NCBI GenBank assembly: GCA_945882005.1
Contig: CAMCWG010000026.1
Location: forward strand, 1 to 17,843
Reading direction: 5' to 3'
From: Bordetella parapertussis
Lineage (GTDB): Bacteria; Pseudomonadota; Gammaproteobacteria; Burkholderiales; Burkholderiaceae_B
DNA: 17,843 nt
Below are positions 1 to 7,492 of the stretch, piece after piece. Positions within the stretch are counted from its first letter, which is position 1; each line of letters starts with the position of its first letter. The notes under the pieces were generated by a model. The model was given only the letters and a program-made list of their open reading frames with translations, did not search any database and was not told the origin of the DNA. The translations under genes and the position numbers were made by a program.

Positions 1-997
1 AATAGCCTGAGTCAATTGGGGGACGCTTAGCTGCGAAGGGGTGATCGATGTCGGCGAGGTCTTCGGCAACCGAAGGGTCCTTAACAATCTCTTTGATTTT
101 TCCGCGCAGGAATTCTGCAGCCGTTTCGTTTGCAGCGGCACTCGTCAGAATGTCGCGATAGAGCGCGCGAAACTGAAAGCCCCCCATCTCCCATTTTTCT
201 TCGAAGGCTTTTAGCCGATCAGTTTCGGGTACATCAAGCGCAGATACATCTTCGATATAAAAACCGTGACCATTCGTATTTGTGGTCATGATCTTATAAA
301 TCTCAGCTGCATGCTGCTTGGCATACTTCTTGAATTCGGGGGTCAGCGGTGCATTACGGGCGGGAAGGCTGTAGTTGGGTGTGCGTTGAAACACGGTCAG
401 ATGCTTGGCTGTTGAAGCAATGACTGGCGTTGCTTGAATGCCTGTGGAGCCCGTGCCGATCAGCGCAACGCGCTTACCCGTGAAATCTACACCCTCATGC
501 GGCCATTGCCCCGTGTGATACCACTCACCTTTGAAGTCGCTCAAGCCTTCGATCTTTGGAAGATTCGCCGACGAGAGGCAACCCACTGCAGTGATCAGAT
601 ACTTGGCGTTGTACTCTTTGCCATTTTCAGTCTTGATGTTCCAGCGGTTGGTCGCGACGTCAAAGTGGGCCTCAGACATGCGCGTATTTAATTCAATATC
701 CGAACGCAAGTTGAGTTTGTCTGCAACAAAGTTCAGATAGCGCAAAATTTCTGGCTGTTGTGGGTAGCGCTCCGACCATTCCCATTCATTTACCAAATCT
801 TTTGAGAAGTAATACATGTACGTGTGACTTTCTGAATCGCATCGCGCGCCGGGATAGCGATTCCAGAACCATGTGCCGCCCACGCCGCTTGCACCGTCCA
901 GGACTTTAGCCTTGAGGCCGAGTTTGTCGCGCAGGCTGTAGAGTTGATACATGCCCGAAAAGCCGGACCCGATGATGATGGCGTCTAATTTTTCCAT
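1..997 (-). CDS. Type I Baeyer-Villiger monooxygenase, 3' end beyond the window
   Basis: Flavoprotein monooxygenase expected to insert one oxygen atom of O2 next to a ketone, giving an ester or lactone, using FAD and NADPH in the cytoplasm. The reading frame is open from the ATG at 997 to the left edge (332 codons). It shows the FAD Rossmann motif GSGFSG (residues 10-15), the family segment GGTWFWNRYPGARCD (40-54), the Baeyer-Villiger fingerprint FKGEWYHTGQWP (155-166, matching FxGxxxHxxxWP) and the NADPH Rossmann motif GTGSTG (181-186), followed by VFQRTPNY and, near the edge, KRPPIDSGY. Family members are usually about 540 residues, so roughly the last 40% is missing here. No strong Shine-Dalgarno sequence precedes the ATG. 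It lies downstream of the RidA-like gene on the same strand, with a 105-nt gap that carries a short dyad. The substrate (cyclic, linear or aryl ketone) cannot be told from the sequence. Confidence 0.93.
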   Translation of the reverse strand, partial: MEKLDAIIIGSGFSGMYQLYSLRDKLGLKAKVLDGASGVGGTWFWNRYPGARCDSESHTYMYYFSKDLVNEWEWSERYPQQPEILRYLNFVADKLNLRSDIELNTRMSEAHFDVATNRWNIKTENGKEYNAKYLITAVGCLSSANLPKIEGLSDFKGEWYHTGQWPHEGVDFTGKRVALIGTGSTGIQATPVIASTAKHLTVFQRTPNYSLPARNAPLTPEFKKYAKQHAAEIYKIMTTNTNGHGFYIEDVSALDVPETDRLKAFEEKWEMGGFQFRALYRDILTSAAANETAAEFLRGKIKEIVKDPSVAEDLADIDHPFAAKRPPIDSGY

Positions 998-1049
998 GGA
1001 GAGCTAGTCTTTTTTATAGGTCAGTTAACGGAATAAACACGTTTGATTG

Positions 1050-1064
1050 AGGTAAATAGTACCT
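1050..1064. promoter_or_regulatory. Short perfect dyad upstream of the monooxygenase gene
   Basis: A perfect inverted repeat, AGGTA-N5-TACCT, lies about 53 nt upstream of the monooxygenase start, in the gap between it and the RidA-like gene. Position and symmetry fit an operator for a dimeric regulator, but 5-bp arms can occur by chance. It has no T-run and is a poor terminator candidate. Confidence 0.25.
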
Positions 1065-1102
1065 TAAGCAGCGCGGCGTTCCTGCTGGATCTGCGGGTTC
1101 AC

Positions 1103-1570
1103 TCAATACCCTTCTGCGATTTGGATAATTGCCTCGACCTCGACAGTCATGCAATTAGGCAGTGACCCCATCCCAACCGCGGAGCGCGCATGTTTGCCGC
1201 GGTCTCCTAGTACTTCGACCAAGACATCGGAGCAACCGTTGATTACTTTGGGGTGTTCGCCAAAGTCTGGCTCTGCGTTGACCATGCCGAGCAGCTTGAT
1301 CACCGCTTCCACGTGATTGAGCGAGCCTACAGCCGCGCGAATCGTTGCGAGCAGTTGCAAGCCAACCGAGCGGGCATCGGCGTAGCCTCTTTCTACTGAG
1401 CAATCCCGCCCGAGCCGTCCCACACTAATTTTTCCGTTAGCGTCACGGGGACCTTGACCCGAAAGATAGAGCAGCTGACCAGCTCTGCGCCAGGGTAGAA
1501 AGTTTGCAATGGGGGCCGGGGGCGTCGGCAGTTGTATGCCGAGCGCAACTAAGCGTTCTTCAGGTGTCAT
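1103..1570 (-). CDS. RidA/YjgF/YER057c/UK114 family protein
   Basis: A 155-residue protein of the RidA superfamily. Characterised RidA proteins are trimeric and hydrolyse reactive enamine/imine intermediates; other members act in catabolic pathways. The sequence matches the subgroup that starts with a conserved MTPEERLxxLGIxLPxPPxPxAN segment (residues 1-23). This is followed by LLYLSGQGPRD (about 33-43), the segment around PKVINGCSDVLVEVLGD and the HARSAVGMGSLP stretch (about 127-138), whose arginine corresponds to the usual ligand-binding arginine region. Length is normal for this subgroup, which is longer than classical RidA (about 130). A modest AAGAGA ribosome-binding site lies 9 nt before the ATG. 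It precedes the monooxygenase gene on the same strand and is divergent from the enoyl-CoA hydratase. This arrangement suggests a role beside a catabolic route, but the substrate is unknown. Confidence 0.9.
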   Translation of the reverse strand: MTPEERLVALGIQLPTPPAPIANFLPWRRAGQLLYLSGQGPRDANGKISVGRLGRDCSVERGYADARSVGLQLLATIRAAVGSLNHVEAVIKLLGMVNAEPDFGEHPKVINGCSDVLVEVLGDRGKHARSAVGMGSLPNCMTVEVEAIIQIAEGY

Positions 1571-1624
1571 GATGCATGTTCTCTTGAAGCGGGTTGTCTC
1601 TATTTTTTATTGAATTTAACATCC

Positions 1625-1652
1625 TGGAGTATGCTTTGCTCCAAAAAGGAGA
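1625..1652 (+). promoter_or_regulatory. Strong ribosome-binding site of the hydratase gene with an adjacent small hairpin
   Basis: AAGGAG at 1646-1651 sits 8 nt before the ATG at 1660 and fixes the start of the enoyl-CoA hydratase gene. Immediately upstream, TGGAG (1625-1629) and CTCCA (1639-1643) can pair across a 9-nt loop. The hairpin is weak and would leave the Shine-Dalgarno sequence free. Its significance is doubtful. Confidence 0.5.
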
Positions 1653-1659
1653 CTGACGC

Positions 1660-2466
1660 ATGTCAAAAGAATTAGGAAAAGGAACGGTACTTTGCGATGT
1701 GGATTCTCGCGGAGTCGTCACCGTTACGCTAAATCGGCCGAAAGTGAATAATGCTTATAACGAAGATCTTATTAGCGGCTTGCATGAGGCCTTAGATCTT
1801 CTCGGCCCAAAGCCTGATGCCCGTGCGGTCGTGATCCGTGGAAATGGTCGTCATTTTCAGGCGGGTGCGGACCTTGCGTGGATTTCCGGTGTGGGTGTGA
1901 AGTCCCCTGAAGAAAATGAACGGGTATCCCGCCTAACCGCCGAAGCAGTGCGACGTTTAGATATTGTGCCCATCCCAACCCTTGCTCTTGTTCAGGGCGG
2001 TTGCTTTGGAGGGGGTACTGGCATTGCGTCGGTCTGTGACATCGTTGTTGCGGCAGACAATGCAATTTTTGCCATTACTGAGGCCCGCTGGGGTTTGATT
2101 GCTGGAATTATTTTGCCGCAGCTATGCCATGCGATGGGTGTGCGCAACGTACGTCGCTACGCGCTGACCTGTGAACGCTTTGGTCCCGAAGTCGCTTTGC
2201 GCATGGGTTTTGTGCATGAGGTTTGTGCTCTTGAGGACCTGGAGGCGACGGGTGCGCGAATTGTCGATGGTCTACTGATGAACGCACCTGGTGCGGTGTC
2301 AGCCACAAAGATGCGAACCCTACAGGTTTCAGGCTCTTTGCTTGATGATGCTTTGTTCGATGATTTGATTCGCGAGCACTCAGCGCTGCGCCAACTCCCC
2401 GAATCCGCCGAGGGCACCGCTTCCTTTATAGAGAAGCGTGCGCCCAAGTGGTATCCCTCAAAGTGA
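1660..2466 (+). CDS. Enoyl-CoA hydratase/isomerase (crotonase) family protein, LiuC-like
   Basis: A 268-residue cytoplasmic crotonase-fold enzyme acting on an acyl-CoA thioester. Visible features are the first oxyanion-hole segment FQAGADL (about 66-72), the second at GGCFGGGTGI (113-122) and the conserved EARWGL segment with Glu141, which aligns with catalytic Glu164 of rat enoyl-CoA hydratase. The other classical glutamate (rat Glu144) is replaced by Gly121. That pattern, together with the GLIAGIILPQL and RRYALTCERF segments, recalls the LiuC/AtuE group (methylglutaconyl-CoA or carboxygeranoyl-CoA hydratases) more than FadB-type hydratases. The start is well supported by the AAGGAG site. 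The gene is divergent from the RidA-like gene, and its 3' end overlaps the convergent hydrolase gene by 9 nt. The family is certain; the exact substrate and whether it hydrates at all are open. Confidence 0.9.
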   Translation: MSKELGKGTVLCDVDSRGVVTVTLNRPKVNNAYNEDLISGLHEALDLLGPKPDARAVVIRGNGRHFQAGADLAWISGVGVKSPEENERVSRLTAEAVRRLDIVPIPTLALVQGGCFGGGTGIASVCDIVVAADNAIFAITEARWGLIAGIILPQLCHAMGVRNVRRYALTCERFGPEVALRMGFVHEVCALEDLEATGARIVDGLLMNAPGAVSATKMRTLQVSGSLLDDALFDDLIREHSALRQLPESAEGTASFIEKRAPKWYPSK

Positions 2467-3654
2467 GCGGTAGACCGCAGACTCGTAGTCGGTAAATAGC
2501 TGCAGTGCGTGCGTGTCAACAAAAGGCAGGATCTGCATCATGATGACGCCGGCGATGCCTTTAGTTGGGTCAATCCAGAAATAGGCGTTAGGCAGCCCCG
2601 CCCAGGCGAGGCTGCCGGCAGAACGACCTGTTGGTGCTTGTTGCTCATTGATCATAAAGGTCAGTCCCCAAGTTTTTTCTATACCTGGAAAAAACTCTGC
2701 GTCGAGCGACATAGCCTTGTTGTAAGCGGCAAGCATAGAAACACGTAGCGGTCCCATCGCGTTCTTAGACATCAGTGCAACGGTTTCAGGCTTGAGCAAT
2801 TGATGGCCGTTGCCCCTACCTTGGTTCAAAATCATGCGCGTAAAGCGTAGATAGTCGTTCGCGGTGGAATACATGCCACCACCGCCAGGATCAATTTCTG
2901 GTTCTTGAGGAACTTCAAAAGGCAAGACTGTGAGAGCGTCACTTGCCGCATCGCGCTGGTGTACCTTAGCTAGCCGTGCACGCATATCTGGTGTGATTTT
3001 GAACCCTGTGCTCATCATGCCCAGAGGTACGGTGATGTGTTGCTGTATGTATTCGCCGAGGCGAAGGCCTGTTGCGGTTGAGACCATTAAGCCTACCCAG
3101 TCGATATTGATCCCATACTCCCAGCGCTCACCTGGATCAAAGGATAGGGGGATATCAATTGCATTTCGTTGACCGGAGCCCGCGCGCGGAAGTTGATGCA
3201 GCTTGAGGTAGCGCGATGAGTTTTCACTCCATACATCTGAGGTAAAGCCGGCCGTGTGGGTCAGCAAATGGCGCAACGTGATTTGCCGTTTTGGTTTGCG
3301 TAACACGGGCTGACCGTCTGCGCCCCACCCTTCGATTACCTGAATGCGGTCTATATCGGGGACGACACGCGCAGCTGGTTCATCTAAATTCAACTTGCCT
3401 TGTTCAACGAGTTGCATGGCGGCCGTGCCGACAAGCGGCTTGGTCATGGAGGCAATCCACATGACCGTATCCAGATCCATCGCGGTAGGTAATCCTTGCG
3501 CCCGCAGCCCAAAGGCACCCTGATAAAACGATTCGCTGGCGGTGGTTGCCGCGGCAGCGACCCCCGGGATCTTGCCAGAAGAAACCGCAGTCTGCAGAAT
3601 TGTGTCTGCAGATTTCTTTAGATTTGCTGCCTGTAGGCTGGAAACGGTAGTCAT
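2458..3654 (-). CDS. Serine hydrolase of the class C beta-lactamase/EstB esterase family
   Basis: A 398-residue serine hydrolase with the beta-lactamase/penicillin-binding-protein fold. The catalytic SxxK motif is SMTK (Ser69, Lys72) in the context WIASMTKPLVG. The second-motif tyrosine is Tyr180 in WEYGINIDWVG. The C-terminal segment AGSLAWAGLPNAYFWIDP replaces the KTG box, as in EstB-type esterases rather than true beta-lactamases. HLLTHTAGF (129-137) and DPGGGGMYST are further family marks. No signal peptide is evident, so a cytoplasmic ester or lactone hydrolase is most likely. The ATG lacks a clear Shine-Dalgarno sequence, so the start is less certain than the rest. It converges on the hydratase gene (9-nt overlap) and is divergent from the ABC exporter. 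Nearness to a Baeyer-Villiger monooxygenase suggests it could cleave esters made by that enzyme; this is inference. Confidence 0.9.
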   Translation of the reverse strand: MTTVSSLQAANLKKSADTILQTAVSSGKIPGVAAAATTASESFYQGAFGLRAQGLPTAMDLDTVMWIASMTKPLVGTAAMQLVEQGKLNLDEPAARVVPDIDRIQVIEGWGADGQPVLRKPKRQITLRHLLTHTAGFTSDVWSENSSRYLKLHQLPRAGSGQRNAIDIPLSFDPGERWEYGINIDWVGLMVSTATGLRLGEYIQQHITVPLGMMSTGFKITPDMRARLAKVHQRDAASDALTVLPFEVPQEPEIDPGGGGMYSTANDYLRFTRMILNQGRGNGHQLLKPETVALMSKNAMGPLRVSMLAAYNKAMSLDAEFFPGIEKTWGLTFMINEQQAPTGRSAGSLAWAGLPNAYFWIDPTKGIAGVIMMQILPFVDTHALQLFTDYESAVYRSL

Positions 3655-3706
3655 CGCGAGAGAGATCTTTGAAATACAGTTGACGGAGGGAGCTCGATCG
3701 GAGTTG

Positions 3707-3721
3707 CGCCTTGGCTAGGCG
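3707..3721. repeat. Short inverted repeat between the hydrolase and ABC exporter genes
   Basis: CGCCT-N5-AGGCG is a perfect 5-bp-arm dyad in the 124-nt divergent gap. It could be an operator or a small hairpin in one of the two leaders. No convincing sigma-70 promoter could be fitted around it. Chance occurrence is quite possible. Confidence 0.2.
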
Positions 3722-3778
3722 AGCTGATCAATGAGGATTCTAACGCGGGGAATGTGTATTCAGCGATAGAATCCAAAC

Positions 3779-5626
3779 ATGAGACATTCAACCCGACGTT
3801 CGACAGAGTTCAAGCACGACCCAGACCTCCCCGCTGCAAAGCGACAGCGCGGGGATTGGCGCGTCATCCGTGATTTATTGCCGTACCTGTTGGAGTACAA
3901 GTATCGTGTGCTGCTAGCCATCGGCTGCTTGGTGGCGGCTAAGTTCGCGAACTTGGGCATCCCGGTGATGCTCAAGCAAATTGTGGACGCACTTGATGTG
4001 CGCAATAATGTCGCCGGCGCACTGCTTGTGGTCCCCATTGGGCTTGTCGTGGGTTACGGCATGTTGCGCCTATCCGCTTCGCTCTTTGCAGAGCTGCGCG
4101 AGTTGCTATTTGCGCGGGTGACGCAGCATGCGGTGCGTCAAATTGCGCTTGAAGTGTTTCAGCATTTACATGCACTCTCACTCCGATTCCATTTGTCTCG
4201 CCAAACAGGGGGCGTGAGCCGAGATATTGAGCGCGGTACGCGAGCAATTCAATCTCTTGTGTCGTATTCGTTGTACAGCATCATTCCGACATTGATCGAG
4301 TTTGTATTGGTGTTGGGATATTTTGCACTCAATTACGACTTGTGGTTTGCGTCAATCACACTCGCAGCACTCGTTCTCTACATCGTTTTCACAATCATCG
4401 TGACGGAGTGGCGTACCCACTTGCGTCGCACGATGAACGATATGGACTCGCGAGCAAACCAAAAGGCAATTGATTCCTTACTGAATTTTGAGACGGTCAA
4501 ATACTTTGGTAACGAGGCCTTTGAGGCTAAGCGTTACGACGAGAATCTTCTGCGCTACCAAGCGGCCGCCATCAAATCTCAAAAGTCACTTGCCCTTCTC
4601 AATATCGGTCAACAAGTGATCATCGCCATAGGTTTGGTGTTGATTCTGTGGCGGGCAACCTTAGGCGTAGCAAATGGGTCAATGACGCTTGGTGACCTTG
4701 TGTTGGTCAACACCTTGATGATTCAACTTTATATTCCGTTGAATTTCTTGGGCGTGATCTATCGCGAAATCAAGCAGTCGCTCACAGACTTGGATCGCAT
4801 GTTTACGTTATTGGAATCGGATCGCGAGGTGGCCGATGCGCCGGGTGCTCCGCCGCTGCAGATTGAAGATCAGTCACGTGGACCTGAGCTCAGGTTTGAG
4901 AACGTCTCGTTTCACTATGAGTCGAACCGGCAAATTTTGCATGATGTCAGTTTTGTGATCCCTGCGGGGACCATCACAGCAGTGGTGGGCCGCAGCGGCG
5001 CTGGAAAAAGCACGTTGGCCCGGCTGTTGTTTCGCTTTTACGATGTGCAAAGTGGCCAGATCCTGATTGATGGGCAGGACATCCGTCGGGTGCAGCAAGC
5101 GAGCTTGCGTCAATCAATCGGTATCGTTCCGCAAGATACTGTTTTGTTCAACGACACAATTGGCTACAACATCGCCTACGGTCGACCCGGTGCGACAGAG
5201 CAAGAGATTGCAGCTGCAGCGCGCGCTGCCCAGATGTCGCAATTTATCGAGCACTTACCGGACGGCTACGCGACGCAGGTTGGTGAGCGCGGTTTGAAAT
5301 TATCTGGCGGTGAAAAGCAACGTGTTGCCATCGCTCGGACTTTACTCAAACAGCCGTCTATGCTGGTGTTTGATGAAGCGACCTCTGCGCTTGATTCAAA
5401 AACCGAGCGCGCATTGCAAGAGGAGTTAACGGGCTTGGCGCGTAACAGAACAACCTTGATCATTGCGCATCGGCTTTCTACGATCGTGCATGCCGATCAA
5501 ATTTTAGTGATGGATCATGGCCGAGTCGTTGAGCGAGGCACCCATCAGCAGTTGATCAGCTTAGATGGTGTCTACACCCAGATGTGGCAAATGCAAACAC
5601 GGCAAGGGGATGACGCCCAGGCATAG
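3779..5626 (+). CDS. Atm1-type ABC exporter, fused permease and ATPase
   Basis: A 615-residue half-transporter of the inner membrane that would work as a homodimer. The N-terminal membrane domain (about 40-330) has six hydrophobic segments. The segment NFETVKYFGNEAFEAKRYD is typical of the Atm1/ABCB7/HMT1 group, whose members export glutathione conjugates, glutathione polysulfide or related compounds. The nucleotide-binding domain has Walker A GRSGAGKS (404-411), signature LSGGEKQ (from 508), Walker B MLVFDE with Asp532 and Glu533, and the switch His564 in IIAHRLST. All catalytic residues are present and length is normal for the family. It has no obvious Shine-Dalgarno sequence before the ATG. 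It stands alone, divergent from the hydrolase and convergent with the nitroreductase, so context gives no substrate. Heavy-metal or electrophile detoxification via glutathione is the family-based guess. Confidence 0.93.
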   Translation: MRHSTRRSTEFKHDPDLPAAKRQRGDWRVIRDLLPYLLEYKYRVLLAIGCLVAAKFANLGIPVMLKQIVDALDVRNNVAGALLVVPIGLVVGYGMLRLSASLFAELRELLFARVTQHAVRQIALEVFQHLHALSLRFHLSRQTGGVSRDIERGTRAIQSLVSYSLYSIIPTLIEFVLVLGYFALNYDLWFASITLAALVLYIVFTIIVTEWRTHLRRTMNDMDSRANQKAIDSLLNFETVKYFGNEAFEAKRYDENLLRYQAAAIKSQKSLALLNIGQQVIIAIGLVLILWRATLGVANGSMTLGDLVLVNTLMIQLYIPLNFLGVIYREIKQSLTDLDRMFTLLESDREVADAPGAPPLQIEDQSRGPELRFENVSFHYESNRQILHDVSFVIPAGTITAVVGRSGAGKSTLARLLFRFYDVQSGQILIDGQDIRRVQQASLRQSIGIVPQDTVLFNDTIGYNIAYGRPGATEQEIAAAARAAQMSQFIEHLPDGYATQVGERGLKLSGGEKQRVAIARTLLKQPSMLVFDEATSALDSKTERALQEELTGLARNRTTLIIAHRLSTIVHADQILVMDHGRVVERGTHQQLISLDGVYTQMWQMQTRQGDDAQA

Positions 5627-5669
5627 CGCGATGGAGGATCGGTATGCCGTGGACGCCAAGGGGTATTGC

Positions 5670-6503
5670 TTACTTCATTTGAAAACCGAGGGTGCGCAAG
5701 GCGTCAACTAGCACGTCGCGACCACCTAGTGCCTCCGGACCACGCACACGGTTGAGTGAATGCAGGTCCCACGGACCGAGTGGTTTCATTTTTTGGTCTG
5801 CGTAGAACTTTTCCATCGTTGCGTTGTAGGAATCCACGGCCTGCTTGTATGCTTGCGGCTGATAGGTCTCTTTGTGCAAGATGGCCTCTTGAGGCAGGCG
5901 CGGTTTGACGACGTTATTGACTGCTGGGTCAACATGTCCGATGCACATGCCGAAGGTGGCGAAACTCATGGGTGGCAGGCCAAGTTCCTTTGCGACGTCT
6001 AAAGGCTTGTTGCGAAGGGCTCCGATATAAACGACACCTAAGCCGAGGGATTCGGCTGCAACGGCTGCGTTTTGCGAGGCAAGCGCCGAGTCGATCACGC
6101 CCATCATTAGCATTTCCATGTAGTTCAGGCTTTCAGCAGGCTTTTGGCGATCTTTGCCAAGCTCGTGTAAGCGTGCCAAGTCAGCAACCCATACTAAGAA
6201 TAACGGGCAGCTGCGGATAAAGGCTTGGTTCGCTGCAAACTGTGAGAGGCGATCTTTGCGCTCTTGATCTTGCACCGCAACAACGCTCCAGGTTTGCCGG
6301 TTGGAGGAGGTGGAGGCAGACTGCGCGGCGGCCACCAGCAGTTCAGCTGTATTGGGTGCTAAGGGTTCGTTGGTGAACGCGCGCACGGAGCGGTGCTGCA
6401 TGAGGGTTTCGAGCGTTGGATTCAACGCATCCAACACGGAAGGATTGTTGCCGTAACGTGCTTGCAGCAGCGAGGCGAGCGTGGCGTGTGAGTGCTGTGT
6501 CAT
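5670..6503 (-). CDS. NfsA/FRP-like nitroreductase family flavoprotein
   Basis: A 277-residue FMN-dependent, NAD(P)H-using reductase of the nitroreductase fold, expected to be a cytoplasmic dimer. FMN-contacting motifs are HRSVRAF (37-43) and QSASTSSNRQTWS (61-73). The mid-protein segment LGLGVVYIGALRNKP and the following FGMCIGHVDP are typical of the NfsA/flavin-reductase-P subgroup, whose members reduce nitroaromatics, quinones or free flavin. Length is close to NfsA (about 240), with a somewhat longer N-terminus. No good Shine-Dalgarno sequence is visible. It is divergent from the metallo-hydrolase gene, sharing a 107-nt gap with a conspicuous dyad, and ends 43 nt from the ABC exporter. The physiological substrate is not known from the sequence. 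Confidence 0.9.
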   Translation of the reverse strand: MTQHSHATLASLLQARYGNNPSVLDALNPTLETLMQHRSVRAFTNEPLAPNTAELLVAAAQSASTSSNRQTWSVVAVQDQERKDRLSQFAANQAFIRSCPLFLVWVADLARLHELGKDRQKPAESLNYMEMLMMGVIDSALASQNAAVAAESLGLGVVYIGALRNKPLDVAKELGLPPMSFATFGMCIGHVDPAVNNVVKPRLPQEAILHKETYQPQAYKQAVDSYNATMEKFYADQKMKPLGPWDLHSLNRVRGPEALGGRDVLVDALRTLGFQMK

Positions 6504-6558
6504 GTGCGTAGGTACCGTTGGTCAAGAAAAAGGTTTATTCCAGTGTCGATAAGCATAC

Positions 6559-6581
6559 CTTGGGTTACAGTTAACACCAAG
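6559..6581. promoter_or_regulatory. Imperfect 23-bp dyad in the nitroreductase/hydrolase divergent gap
   Basis: The left arm CTTGGGTTA (6559-6567) and right arm TAACACCAAG (6572-6581) pair over nine positions, with one extra A in the right arm and a 4-nt centre CAGT. It lies between two divergent genes, 55 nt upstream of the nitroreductase ATG and 29 nt upstream of the hydrolase TTG. This is a natural place for an operator controlling one or both. No regulator gene lies nearby, so the binding protein is unknown. Confidence 0.45.
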
Positions 6582-6598
6582 ATGTTCTGAAAAATTGC

Positions 6599-6603
6599 GG
6601 GGA
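6599..6603 (+). promoter_or_regulatory. Ribosome-binding site supporting a TTG start
   Basis: GGGGA ends 7 nt before the TTG at 6611. The next in-frame ATG (6662, near residue 18) would remove the conserved beginning of the protein. The TTG codon is therefore the preferred start of the hydrolase gene. Confidence 0.55.
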
Positions 6604-6610
6604 TTGTCCT

Positions 6611-7492
6611 TTGGCAACGACGAGATTGGGTGCATTTGCAATCGAACGGATAGTCGATCATGAGCTTCCTTATGCTGCGGCGAGCCACTTTTTCCCTGAC
6701 CTGACGCCTGAGATGCTGGCAACCTGTCAGCGCGAGTTTCAGCCGGGTCAATTGACGGCAGATGGTCGTCTTGAAATGAGTTTTCATTCTTTTGTGATTA
6801 AGACGGGGCGCCATGTGATTGTGGTGGACACCTGCTGTGGGAATCACAAACAGAGACCCTTGCGGCCTGCATTTCATCAAACGGACACCGGATATCTGGG
6901 TGCCCTGGCGCGCGCGCAGGTCAAACCTGAAGAGGTGGATTTCGTGATGTGCACCCACCTACATTGGGATCATGTGGGATGGAACACACAGCTCGTGGAT
7001 GGTCGGTGGTGTCCGACCTTTCCAAATGCGAAATACATCATGTCAAAAATTGAATATGAGTATTGGGATCGTGCTTACCGAAGCGGCGTAAAAGACACGC
7101 ATGCGCAGGCGTTTGAAGATAGTGTGGATCCAATTGTGCGTGCCAAGCAGGCAGTGCTGGTGGATAATGATTACGAGCTTGATAATGGCATCGCGCTTGA
7201 AGCGTGCCCCGGACATTCGCCGGGAAATTGTGTCATCAACCTTTCATCCCAAGGGCAGCGCGGCGTGATGACAGGAGATGTGTTGCACCACCAGATTCAA
7301 CTGCGTTACCCAGAAATGTCGACGATTGCAGATGATGATCCAAACCTGGCGCGCAAGACACGTATCGCATTAATTGAACAGCACGCAGGAACCGGGAACT
7401 TGATTTTTCCTGCGCATTTTCCGAACCCCAGTGTCGGACGGATTGAAGTGAATCAAACTGGCGGATTTCGATTCGATACACATGAACGCTGA
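6611..7492 (+). CDS. Metallo-beta-lactamase-fold hydrolase, lactonase-like
   Basis: A 293-residue enzyme of the metallo-beta-lactamase superfamily, probably cytoplasmic because no signal peptide is seen. The metal-binding motif is THLHWDHVGWN with His116, His118, Asp120 and His121. The remaining ligands are His202 (CPGHSPGN), Asp223 (MTGDVLHH) and His269 (FPAHFP). A complete dinuclear zinc site is thus present, and the FPAHF ending resembles the AttM/AiiA-type lactonase branch. Substrates in that branch include N-acyl-homoserine lactones and gamma-butyrolactones; which applies here is unknown. A TTG start is chosen because of a well-placed GGGGA site. Its 3' end overlaps the DMT transporter gene by 11 nt, so it heads a three-gene translationally coupled unit. 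Lactone hydrolysis could also connect with the monooxygenase at the left of the window, but that link is only by proximity. Confidence 0.9.
   Translation: MATTRLGAFAIERIVDHELPYAAASHFFPDLTPEMLATCQREFQPGQLTADGRLEMSFHSFVIKTGRHVIVVDTCCGNHKQRPLRPAFHQTDTGYLGALARAQVKPEEVDFVMCTHLHWDHVGWNTQLVDGRWCPTFPNAKYIMSKIEYEYWDRAYRSGVKDTHAQAFEDSVDPIVRAKQAVLVDNDYELDNGIALEACPGHSPGNCVINLSSQGQRGVMTGDVLHHQIQLRYPEMSTIADDDPNLARKTRIALIEQHAGTGNLIFPAHFPNPSVGRIEVNQTGGFRFDTHER

Noticed and set aside
2157..2522. 121-codon minus-strand frame opposite the hydratase
   Set aside because: It overlaps the real hydratase and the end of the esterase; no ribosome-binding site or motif.
6500..6958. 152-codon open frame on the minus strand, antisense to the metallo-hydrolase
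   Set aside because: It lies opposite a well-supported enzyme with all metal ligands, and its translation is Arg/His/Cys-rich with no recognisable motif.
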